Made by a program: the position numbers and the translations under genes
From: Paraburkholderia flava
GTDB taxonomy: Bacteria > Pseudomonadota > Gammaproteobacteria > Burkholderiales > Burkholderiaceae
DNA length: 64,000 nt
Assembly (NCBI RefSeq): GCF_004359985.1
Contig: NZ_SMRO01000002.1
Coordinates: 186,001-250,000 of the forward strand
Direction: 5' to 3'
Notes under the pieces: generated by a model
Seen by the model: the letters and a program-made list of their open reading frames with translations, nothing else
Told to the model about the DNA's origin: nothing
The model's database searches: none
Part shown: piece after piece, positions 8,269 to 15,359 of the stretch
How positions within the stretch are numbered: the first letter of the stretch is position 1
How the letters are laid out: every line of letters begins with the position of its first letter

Positions 8269-9111
8269 ATGAAGAAGTCGCTTGTAGCTGCCCTCAGTGT
8301 GTGTTCCGCCCTTGCGGCATGTGGCGGTGGAGGGGGAAATGACAGCAACAATTCGAACACTGCAAATACCTTACAGCCGTATTCGATAGCCTATGAAGAC
8401 TACAACGCAAGCGCTGGCATCTCAGGAACATCCTGGATTGGTGCCTCGTTCGTCGACAACATGCCGACGAAAACCAACACCCAGACGCTGACACAAAGCG
8501 GCTGGACCGGCCAGATCACCTATGGGGTATCGGGCAGCCCCAAGACCATTCAAGTCAACAACGCTGCGCTCGCGAACACGAGCCCTATCAGCGTCGTGGG
8601 CAGTTCGTCACCGCGCATCTTCGATCCTTATGGGGCAACAGGCACGTCGCTGGGCACGAACACCGAACCGAATCTCGACGGCGCATTGGAGATCTGCGGG
8701 GCAGCCCCTACCGGCAGCATCAGCGACAACGGCTATGCAGCCACCGACATTCTGATTACCGGTACTGCTACCCAAGTCACCGCTGTCAGCGAGTTGGCGG
8801 GGAAGAGCTTCGTCTTCAACCAATATTGCGACCCAATCAATCAAGCTCACCCGCAGACGCTGAGCTTCGATTCGGCGGGCAATGCAAATTTCGAGCTGTA
8901 CACGGGTTCGACGAACTCGGGACCTTTGACGGCGGTTCAGGTTCCCGCTGCCTCGTTTCAGGGCGCGATGAATGGCACGCCGTATGTCGACTCGCAGCAG
9001 GGGCAAACGCTCTGGACGGTGTACCGCTTCGTCACTGCGACGAGCACGTTGAGGTACGTCGTGGTGGAACGGGGAACTGCGGACGGCAACTATATTGGCA
9101 TGTGGTATTGA
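8269..9111 (+). CDS. Putative lipoprotein of unknown function
   Basis: A 280-aa protein. The N terminus MKKSLVAALSVCSALAAC is a lipoprotein signal with lipobox LAAC, cleaved before Cys18, followed by a Gly/Asn/Ser linker (GGGGGNDSNN). The mature part is rich in Ser, Thr, Gly and Asn with beta-strand character, consistent with an extracytoplasmic or surface protein. I recognise no enzymatic motif. It is divergent from the XRE gene and followed after 72 bases by another lipoprotein gene on the same strand. Similar Gly-rich lipoproteins in Burkholderiales are mostly uncharacterized. Possible roles as an exclusion or surface-masking factor are speculation. Confidence 0.8.
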   Translation: MKKSLVAALSVCSALAACGGGGGNDSNNSNTANTLQPYSIAYEDYNASAGISGTSWIGASFVDNMPTKTNTQTLTQSGWTGQITYGVSGSPKTIQVNNAALANTSPISVVGSSSPRIFDPYGATGTSLGTNTEPNLDGALEICGAAPTGSISDNGYAATDILITGTATQVTAVSELAGKSFVFNQYCDPINQAHPQTLSFDSAGNANFELYTGSTNSGPLTAVQVPAASFQGAMNGTPYVDSQQGQTLWTVYRFVTATSTLRYVVVERGTADGNYIGMWY

Positions 9112-9183
9112 CAGGGCGGGCGCGGGGATTCGAACGTGTCCTCGCGTCTGTTGGACGTTTTAGGGTGATGTGCTGGTTCAATC

Positions 9184-10035
9184 ATGAAAATCAAATTTGC
9201 TTCTATTCTGCCGGTCGCTGTGTTGATGGCCGCTTGCCATGAGCGCGTGGACAATGCAGCTCAATCGGCCGTCGCAGCTTCGGCCCCCACTTCGGCCACG
9301 ATTGCCGCGAGCCAGTCTGACGCGATCCTTTCAAGTGCGGACAAGGCAACGTACACACGCGAGCTAAATCTGAGCTTGAACAACGTGACCGAGGCCGACT
9401 GGAAGACCTATTACCAGACGACGTTGGACGCGATCTCGAACTCCAGTACCACGACAACGGATCAGTTAGCCGCAGTGAAATTTCCGGGCTACGCGAGCAT
9501 TCGGAATCCGTTTGACAAGCAGCAGTTTCAGGACGCGCACAAGTCGGATTTGAGCGTGACTGCGAAGACGCCCGCGAAGATCAAACTACTCTTCGATGGT
9601 CGTGGATTCGATCCGGTCCTTCTGAATGCTGGTGATCCGTTGAAGGGGCACTACGAGTGGCAAGGCTCCTTCCAGCAGATCATGGTCGGATATAGCTGGC
9701 AGGACGTCGCCCGGACAGTGGACAGCAAGGGCGTCCTTCGCGAAAAGAGCGTGACCACGACGATCCGCTATCACTTGAATTCATTCGCGCCATCTATCAA
9801 CCGCAAATATAAGCGAGACGTGTCGGCAGACGCCGCGAAGCGGATCGAATCTGAGCTGAGCCGAGATAACAACGGTAATGAAAATTTGCCGGCGATCGTC
9901 TACGCGACGGTTCAGTCGGTGCAGGTGACTGGCAGCGACGACCAATCGACGCATGCAATCGATGTGAATCTCGCTGTGGATGGGTTTGATGTGGCCGTTG
10001 GTAAGGGCAAGGATATCAAGCCGTTGTTCGATTGA
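9184..10035 (+). CDS. Putative lipoprotein of unknown function
   Basis: A 283-aa protein with signal MKIKFASILPVAVLMAAC (lipobox LMAAC, lipidation at Cys18). The mature protein begins with an Ala/Ser-rich segment and continues with charged, mixed alpha/beta sequence, including repeated Lys/Asp pairs and a VTTTIRYHLNSF strand. No family was recognised. It forms a same-strand cluster with the lipoprotein at 8269 and the membrane protein at 10,134, so the three may be a cargo operon acting at the envelope. Function unknown. Confidence 0.78.
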   Translation: MKIKFASILPVAVLMAACHERVDNAAQSAVAASAPTSATIAASQSDAILSSADKATYTRELNLSLNNVTEADWKTYYQTTLDAISNSSTTTTDQLAAVKFPGYASIRNPFDKQQFQDAHKSDLSVTAKTPAKIKLLFDGRGFDPVLLNAGDPLKGHYEWQGSFQQIMVGYSWQDVARTVDSKGVLREKSVTTTIRYHLNSFAPSINRKYKRDVSADAAKRIESELSRDNNGNENLPAIVYATVQSVQVTGSDDQSTHAIDVNLAVDGFDVAVGKGKDIKPLFD

Positions 10036-10133
10036 TTGCGTTAGGGGGCGTTTCCGTAGCCAACAGCCGATGTGGTAGAGCATTCGCAGTTGGCGACGTC
10101 ACACGATCCCCGTATACAAACCGGAAATTCAAT

Positions 10134-10856
10134 ATGAGTAACGATCCCAATAGTTCCACCCCTGCGCGCGGTCCGCTTGGCACTTTTAGCGACAACGTCA
10201 CCGGCGATATGTGGTCTGGCGGGAAGATTCACACCGCTGGTGAGCAGATTGCAGCGGGCATCAACGCATCGACTGACCGCACGACGGCGGAAATCATCAT
10301 GGCAACGACCTCGGTCGGCGCTGATCAGAGCGTTGGTCCTAACGGTGTAAAGGCGCTAGCAATCTTCGTCGCCATTTACTCTGTCGCATCGCTCATTCCT
10401 TACTCCCTCTACGTTCTCGACGTTCCAAATACCAGTTCGATTTTTATTCAGTACCTGGTGTTCGCGACCATTGCCGCATCGGTCGTCATCTTGATAAAAG
10501 GCGATTCGATCGGCTTGCGAGCCAAGCTCACAATAGTTGGAGGCCTGATCGTTGCACAGTCGGCATTCGGGTTTTACAACCTGATATCGGCCGCCTTCAC
10601 TGGATGGGCACTGACCGGGCTCGTTTTGAATGTCGCTCGACTTGCGATTGGCGTGGGCATAATCCGTGGTCGTGCTGTCGCCCGCCTCGGATTCGTTGTG
10701 CTTGCGGCAATTTCAGTCGTGTTGACATTGTTCGCTGTCAAATTTTCAGCTACCTGGTCCTATGTGATGCTGTTTCGGTCGCCGTTGAGCTTGCCATTTT
10801 CAGTAGTATTCACCTTCCTGCTTTTCGGTAGTGATCTACGATCCAGCTTCAAGTAG
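10134..10856 (+). CDS. Membrane protein of unknown function
   Basis: A 240-aa protein using the ATG at 10,134; the frame is open further up to 10,032, but that extension overlaps the preceding stop and looks non-coding. A hydrophilic N-terminal ~70 residues precedes about six hydrophobic segments (around residues 76-92, 104-122, 130-145, 150-168, 180-200, 205-230 of the mature frame). No transporter signature was recognised. It follows two lipoprotein genes on the same strand. No strong Shine-Dalgarno sequence is visible. Confidence 0.7.
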   Translation: MSNDPNSSTPARGPLGTFSDNVTGDMWSGGKIHTAGEQIAAGINASTDRTTAEIIMATTSVGADQSVGPNGVKALAIFVAIYSVASLIPYSLYVLDVPNTSSIFIQYLVFATIAASVVILIKGDSIGLRAKLTIVGGLIVAQSAFGFYNLISAAFTGWALTGLVLNVARLAIGVGIIRGRAVARLGFVVLAAISVVLTLFAVKFSATWSYVMLFRSPLSLPFSVVFTFLLFGSDLRSSFK

Positions 10857-10897
10857 ACTACGGCATCGAGGATCTCACGGCCGTTTCCAGTACATAT

Positions 10898-11188
10898 ATG
10901 CCAATCATTCCGCCCGATGCCGCGCCGTACGTCAACCGTCTAATTCGGTTGGGGTTTTTTAAAGAGCAAGTTGTGTCGGATGATTCGAACGGATTTGCTT
11001 CGTTCAAGCTGTACTTCACCCAATATGTCATCGATAGCTTGCTAATGGTCGAGGGGAGCTACATGGACTTCGACCTGAACAGTTTTGTCGGATTCGATAA
11101 CGACAATGACTTGGCGGTGAAGCTCTCCGTGATGATGGATGTTCCCGTAGAAAAGACAATGAAGGTTCTCAAAGACCTGGGAGCCTGA
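10898..11188 (+). CDS. Small acidic hypothetical protein
   Basis: A 96-aa protein with an alternating hydrophobic/acidic pattern (YMDFDLNSFVGFDNDNDLAV) and a final helix (EKTMKVLKDLG). No signal peptide or membrane segment. The 3' end overlaps the convergent relaxase gene by 20 bases. Coding potential is moderate; no family recognised. Confidence 0.5.
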   Translation: MPIIPPDAAPYVNRLIRLGFFKEQVVSDDSNGFASFKLYFTQYVIDSLLMVEGSYMDFDLNSFVGFDNDNDLAVKLSVMMDVPVEKTMKVLKDLGA

Positions 11189-12575
11189 GCGCGGATGACC
11201 GCCTACGGGGTGGCGCTTTGAGTTCGGCAAGGCGCTGTTCCTGTTCTCTGGTAACGGCTTGTCTCTTGATCTCGACGATACGCAGGTTCAGGGCCGTAAT
11301 TTGCCCCTGAATTTTTCCGGCCGCTACCGTATCGCCTTTTGCGCCTGCCACAACCAGTTGCGTTTCAAGCTGCCCGAGTTCGCCCTGTAACGATAGAAGG
11401 TCAACGCTTGCGATTGCACTGCTATGGCCGACAGGAGGCGAGGGCTCGTCGATGGCAGATCGATCGGTCGCAGTCGATTCAGTGAAATTTTCTGCCATAG
11501 ATCGACGAACGTGGGTGAGGAGATCACCGTTTGGCTCGGGTTGAGTCCGGGCTGAGGCGATTTCCGCACTGCGTAGCTCTTCGGTCTTTCGTTCAATGAC
11601 TTGGTTTAGTGTTGCATGATGCCCTGCTGTCATCGCACGCTTGGTCAAATCGATCTGGTTGCTGAACGCAGTTCTTCTGCTATGTTTATACCTCGCGGTA
11701 TTGAACTGCGCACGCTCGGCCGTGAATCCGTCGAGCTTTGCCCGTAACAGGTTGGCGTGTTGCTGGGTGAGAGTCGCATTCCCGATACGTTCGAGGCTGT
11801 AATTTTGCCCGCCGTTGTTTTCGTAGATATAGCCACGAAACCGAATAGCCCGGCCATTTTTTTGATTCTTGATGCTGAGATAGTCTGAACCGATACGCGT
11901 AAATTCGCAGCCGTGGTCGTGCAGGTACTGGATTAGCTCGGGCCGATTCCTGATTTTTCCTGCCTGGATTTTCTTCACCAGGTTGGCATGCCATTTAAGC
12001 TTCGACGCGTGCGAACCAGAGTCTAGAGCGGGGCTGTCGGTCAGGCCGCCATGTGCCTTGAGTTTGCGCACATGCTCGCTCTCATGCAATCGAGCGGGAT
12101 CGGGTACGACTTGCTCGTAGCCGAAGTGATGATTCATCACGGCCACGAACGTATTGTAGAACGCCAGATTCTTTGCCCCCGTCGGGTGAATGTTCATTGA
12201 CTTCTGCGTCGTCAGTTCGACGCGAGGCACAACGAAATTCAGTTCAACACGGCCTTTATCGCGATGTTCGACCCAGAGAATGTTGTACCGATCTGGAGTC
12301 AAGCCAGCGAGGAAGCTTTTTTCAAACTCGGCCATGATCTGGCGCTTCTGCAGTGTAGTGGGCTGCTCACTGGAGCGAAACGCAATGCAGCCCGCGACAT
12401 ATCGATGCTTGAATGGGAGACTGTCGATCAAGATGTCAGTGACGGCAGGGTTACCCGCAAGGATTTCGGGCTGGACAGATCGCAGTGCCTTGGTATGGTC
12501 GCGCTCGCTAAGGAGATATTGCACAGGGCCGACCGCGCTCAATTTCTGCGAGCGTCGAAAAATCTTGATCATCAT
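11169..12575 (-). CDS. Relaxase, ColE1 MbeA-type (HEN-motif MOBP)
   Basis: A 468-aa mobilization nuclease that would nick oriT and pilot the strand through a helper's conjugation channel. Key residues: Tyr20 in VQYLLS near the N terminus, the position of the catalytic Tyr in MbeA, and His104-Glu111-Asn113 in EHRDKGRVELNF. The spacing H-(+7)E-(+9)N is that of the MbeA triad (H97, E104, N106) rather than the three-histidine motif of most relaxases. The C-terminal ~200 residues are a hydrophilic helical extension. Its ATG overlaps the mobC stop (12,572-12,575). With mobC, the oriT-like region and a Rep gene, it forms a plasmid-type mobilization module inside an integrated element. Confidence 0.85.
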   Translation of the reverse strand: MMIKIFRRSQKLSAVGPVQYLLSERDHTKALRSVQPEILAGNPAVTDILIDSLPFKHRYVAGCIAFRSSEQPTTLQKRQIMAEFEKSFLAGLTPDRYNILWVEHRDKGRVELNFVVPRVELTTQKSMNIHPTGAKNLAFYNTFVAVMNHHFGYEQVVPDPARLHESEHVRKLKAHGGLTDSPALDSGSHASKLKWHANLVKKIQAGKIRNRPELIQYLHDHGCEFTRIGSDYLSIKNQKNGRAIRFRGYIYENNGGQNYSLERIGNATLTQQHANLLRAKLDGFTAERAQFNTARYKHSRRTAFSNQIDLTKRAMTAGHHATLNQVIERKTEELRSAEIASARTQPEPNGDLLTHVRRSMAENFTESTATDRSAIDEPSPPVGHSSAIASVDLLSLQGELGQLETQLVVAGAKGDTVAAGKIQGQITALNLRIVEIKRQAVTREQEQRLAELKAPPRRRSSALRLPGL

Positions 12576-12934
12576 GCTGGCAGATCGCCATCAAGTCCGC
12601 CACGACAAAAGAAATAATCACGGTGGGCGGACAGTTCGGCCTCGATACGTCGAAGTGCCTCGGTGGTCTGTAAGTCACAATTACCATGCGAGGCGATGGA
12701 CTCCAAACTCATTGCGATCTGCTGAATGCGCAGCACATATTCTGGAACCCATGACAACGAAAATGGACTGCGCCCGGATTTTGTACGTGCAGCAAGTGCG
12801 GATTGCTTCACGAATGTGCCAGGTGTTGAGGCTCCAGCGCGTACAGCCAGCGTGTGAAGGTGCAATAGCTCGTCGTCACTGAAGCACACTTCGATGCGGT
12901 TTCTTCGCTTTGTGGGGGATGATGCTTCGGGCAT
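12572..12934 (-). CDS. MobC-like mobilization accessory protein
   Basis: A 120-aa protein with a basic N terminus, a ribbon-helix-helix-like segment (RIEVCFSDDELLHLHTLAVR, then STPGTFVKQSAL) and a C-terminal helix. MobC proteins bind oriT and help the relaxase melt the nick region. The ATG at 12,934 is preceded by AAGGAGG at good spacing; the longer frame to 12,997 lacks this. It overlaps the relaxase gene by ATGA and lies immediately downstream of the oriT-like hairpins at 12,961-13,043. Confidence 0.8.
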   Translation of the reverse strand: MPEASSPTKRRNRIEVCFSDDELLHLHTLAVRAGASTPGTFVKQSALAARTKSGRSPFSLSWVPEYVLRIQQIAMSLESIASHGNCDLQTTEALRRIEAELSAHRDYFFCRGGLDGDLPA

Positions 12935-12960
12935 GTTTGCCTCCTTTATTATTGTTATAG

Positions 12961-13043
12961 ACGGGTGGAAACGGGTATCAGGGCAGCGCCCTGACAAGGT
13001 TCGTATTCTGGCGATAGCCGGAATGCGAGTAACCTTGCTGTTT
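12961..13043. other. Candidate oriT (transfer origin), ColE1/bom-like
   Basis: Intergenic region upstream of mobC with two hairpins: TCAGGGC, loop AGC, GCCCTGA (12,978-12,994), and TTCTGGC, loop GATA, GCCGGAA with one G-T pair (13,006-13,023), followed by TGCGAGTAACCTTGC. Order and sequence of these elements (GGGT.TC.GGGC, then GCGATAGC.GGA.TG) resemble the bom region of ColE1/pBR322 as I remember it, which fits the ColE1-type relaxase next door. No nick site is proven. Confidence 0.55.
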
Positions 13044-13375
13044 CAGGTCTGCGGATTTGTTGTGGTGGTTCCACGGCCTCCTTCGACGCTACCAATGCCG
13101 AGTTTTTCGCGCGCAGCGAATATCTTGGCAAGCACGCTAGGGGCTTGATATGTCTCCGGTTCGAAGGCTGAAAAATCTGCCACCAGCACATCGATTTCAG
13201 CCAGTCGGGCAAGCAGCGCGGCGGAATAAAAAAAGACTCGTTTAACGTTGTTGACGACAAGTGCGATGCACTTCTGGTTGCCGAGCACGATGATCGAAGC
13301 GTGGCTGACACTTCCTCTTTTGAGGATGGTTGGATTATTTAATGGTGTGGATTCCTGATTTGTATTTGCTGCCAT
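13043..13375 (-). CDS. Hypothetical protein upstream of the mobilization genes
   Basis: A 110-aa protein; GGAGG four bases before the ATG supports the start. The central part (SIIVLGNQKCIALVVNNVKRVFFY) is hydrophobic and beta-like, followed by an LLARLAEIDVL helix; the tail is Gly/Thr-rich. No family recognised. It sits between the Rep gene and mobC on the same strand and has its own promoter-like box (13,394-13,423), so it may be a replication or mobilization accessory factor. Confidence 0.65.
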   Translation of the reverse strand: MAANTNQESTPLNNPTILKRGSVSHASIIVLGNQKCIALVVNNVKRVFFYSAALLARLAEIDVLVADFSAFEPETYQAPSVLAKIFAAREKLGIGSVEGGRGTTTTNPQT

Positions 13376-13393
13376 AACGCCTCCATTTATCTT

Positions 13394-13423
13394 CAGGCTA
13401 ACGGAAAAAATTCGAAAGTCAAG
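13394..13423 (-). promoter_or_regulatory. Promoter/operator box P1 shared with the rep promoter
   Basis: On the minus strand TTGACT is followed by an A/T-rich spacer (TCGAATTTTTTCCG) and a weak TAGCCT. The 22-nt segment at 13,402-13,423 matches 14,867-14,888 at 19 of 22 positions. It lies about 25 bases upstream of the 110-aa gene. The rest of 13,376-13,640, downstream of rep, holds no gene I accept and is where a ColE2-type origin would be expected. Confidence 0.45.
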
Positions 13424-13640
13424 ACTACGCGATCAGAGTTTTGATTTCGCCCGTTTTTGTTTTCCCTATTTTTTGGCTTTTCGACAGATAGGTTGTCCAG
13501 ATCCCGAACAGGTTTTCCGGTCATGGGTTTTTCCTCTGCTGGCAAGGACCTTGCACGGGAGTGGCAGAAAAGCACAGCTTCGCTGATTACCTGATACACC
13601 GTCGTGACACGGCGACTCCCGCAAAGAAATCTCGTACCAC

Positions 13641-14774
13641 TTAAAGACCACGATTCAGGAGACGAACAAGATTCCAGTATTTTTTCACGGTGTTCCTGGA
13701 CAAACCCGATGCCTCGATCACGCTCATCTGGTCAACCATGTGACCTTGCTCTTTGAGCGCGATAACTGCATCCGATATTTTTTCTCTGGTACTGTCCGTG
13801 CGATGTGCATTGGTGATCTGTGCAGACTGGCTCTGTTTGTCCAGCAAGGGCAGGTTTTCGTCGATCTGCTCGCGATACGCGCCGCGATTGATGGTTTCTT
13901 CGGCCAGTGTGTCTCTGTGCTTCCATACCCACTGACCAACCGACTTGACGACGATCTTGACCTCGCTGTAGGGCAATGGAGTATCAAATCGGCCGTTGAC
14001 TTCGACAGCCATTGTTTCGACGGCACGCTGCCATGCTTCCTCTGTTGCTCCAAGAGGCGAAAAGATTGCACCGTAGGCCCACTGGCGTAGCGTTTCGAAC
14101 AGGGTGCAGTTACGGCTCCCGCGCTTTAATTCATCGGGGGGTAGGTGGGTCGCAAAGTGGTCTGCCGAGAATGAATTGATGCCTCGTGGATATTCGTCTC
14201 GGTCGAAGAAGCTTTCCAGGCTGCTGAGGGTATAGATCGCGTTTGTCACGATGACTTGGTGGCTGGCATGCAGCGGATTGCGTGCAAGGGCGCTGTGATA
14301 GTCTGGATCGCCTTCCAGTGTGATCGTTAGTGCGAGTTCGACCGCTTCAAAGTATTCCTGTATGCGCTTGCGCGCATTGTCGTGCCAGGCCACGGCGGTT
14401 TTGAGCTGGTAAAAGTATTGGCAATTGCCTGACTGCCTGTTGCGGACGATGAATGTCGGCTCGGGCATGTCTTTCTCGCTCCACATATCGAGCGAGCGCG
14501 TGCCCTGGTCAATGTCGATGACGATGAATTTTCGATAGGTCTGGTTGCGTTCGACATGCGTGTAGAAATTGCAGATGCCTTTCCATTCGCGTGTAGGGAC
14601 AGCAAGGCTGCCGCTTTCGTCCTTGCCGGGGGAAACCAGCGGACGAGGTCGCAGGCTGTCGTAATACGCCTGGATTGACGGCTGGTCGAGTAACCATCGA
14701 AGGTGAGATGCGCGCTCCTGCAAGGTGCGCGTGGTGCGCTGTACCAGGCGCATGAAATGGGGGGACTGTTTCAT
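13641..14774 (-). CDS. Plasmid replication initiation protein, ColE2-type replicase/primase
   Basis: A 377-aa Rep protein. The replicase-family signature is visible: IVIDIDQ with Asp87 and Asp89, a polar Q.GNCQYFYQL strand (about 113-124), and DPDYHSALARNPLH (about 157-169), matching the 'D..Y....KNP.H' motif. A helix-turn-helix lies at the C terminus (MSVIEASGLSRNTVKKYWNL). Such proteins prime leading-strand synthesis at a short origin, normally just downstream of rep. AGGAG precedes the ATG. Its presence in a chromosomally integrated, integrase-bearing element suggests replication after excision or a plasmid ancestry. Confidence 0.82.
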   Translation of the reverse strand: MKQSPHFMRLVQRTTRTLQERASHLRWLLDQPSIQAYYDSLRPRPLVSPGKDESGSLAVPTREWKGICNFYTHVERNQTYRKFIVIDIDQGTRSLDMWSEKDMPEPTFIVRNRQSGNCQYFYQLKTAVAWHDNARKRIQEYFEAVELALTITLEGDPDYHSALARNPLHASHQVIVTNAIYTLSSLESFFDRDEYPRGINSFSADHFATHLPPDELKRGSRNCTLFETLRQWAYGAIFSPLGATEEAWQRAVETMAVEVNGRFDTPLPYSEVKIVVKSVGQWVWKHRDTLAEETINRGAYREQIDENLPLLDKQSQSAQITNAHRTDSTREKISDAVIALKEQGHMVDQMSVIEASGLSRNTVKKYWNLVRLLNRGL

Positions 14775-14858
14775 CGTAGCTCCTGCTGTTGCGTGAGCTA
14801 CGACGACAATCAGGGTTGCTGTGTCTTACGGGACAGGCCCGGCACATAGTCACCCTAT

Positions 14859-14888
14859 TGATTTACCGGAAAAATTTCGATTGTCAAG
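14859..14888 (-). promoter_or_regulatory. Promoter/operator box P2 upstream of rep
   Basis: On the minus strand a consensus TTGACA (14,882-14,887) is followed at 16 bp by TAAATC. The spacer carries the same TCGAA.TTTTTCCG element as the box at 13,402-13,423. The pair suggests co-regulation of rep and the gene upstream of mobCA. Confidence 0.5.
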
Positions 14889-14899
14889 GCGCGGAAATG

Positions 14900-14924
14900 A
14901 AAAAACACCCGTGAGGGTGCTTTT
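14900..14924 (-). terminator. Terminator after the 66-aa gene
   Basis: CACCC, loop GTGA, GGGTG, flanked by A-run on the left and TTTT on the right, so it can work on either strand. On the minus strand it lies 30 bases past the stop of the small gene at 14,954. Confidence 0.6.
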
Positions 14925-14953
14925 GCGCGGGTGATTGCTTACCCAACTATCTC

Positions 14954-15154
14954 TTAACAGACCTTAAGCTGAACGCTTGAGCCAGACATCTGGTTCAACA
15001 TTTTGATAATGATTTTCGCAAGTTCCTCGGCAGCTGCTGCGCGGAAAATCTTTGACCAGCAAATGGGTTCTCCGTAATAAAGCTCGCATTTCTGCATGAG
15101 GTCCTTGAGTTCGGGTGTTACGCGAAAATGAAAATCCTCTGTAAGAATGGCCAT
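14954..15154 (-). CDS. Small protein, possible ribbon-helix-helix or excisionase-like regulator
   Basis: A 66-aa protein, MAILTEDFHFRVTPELKDL at its N terminus, which reads like a short beta strand followed by a helix as in ribbon-helix-helix proteins; the C-terminal half is helical (AAAAEELAKIIIKML). AGGAGA precedes the ATG. It lies between the Rep gene and the integrase, the usual place for a copy-control or excision factor. Function inferred from position. Confidence 0.62.
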   Translation of the reverse strand: MAILTEDFHFRVTPELKDLMQKCELYYGEPICWSKIFRAAAAEELAKIIIKMLNQMSGSSVQLKVC

Positions 15155-15359
15155 AATATTCTCCTGTAAAGTTTATGGTTTGTGTCGCCCTCCTTTCTGG
15201 TTAGTCGACGAATTGGATAATATCAAAATTAATAATTTAATGCAATAACTATTTACAAATAAATCCATTCATTATAATCTGTTTCAAAAAAACAACAACC
15301 CACTCGGTGCGTTTAAAAATAGCTTTTTATATTGGGTGGACTGATTTCGGCTTTGTGGA
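15155..15359. other. AT-rich intergenic region next to the integrase
   Basis: About 205 bp, clearly richer in A/T than its neighbours (runs such as TCAAAATTAATAATTTAATG at 15,222-15,241). It should carry the promoter of the 66-aa gene and may serve as an origin or IHF-bending region. No gene seen. Confidence 0.4.

Noticed and set aside
13393-13651. Small minus-strand frames (68 and 61 aa) downstream of rep
   Set aside because: No ribosome binding site, low-complexity composition, and overlap with the promoter box; not supported.
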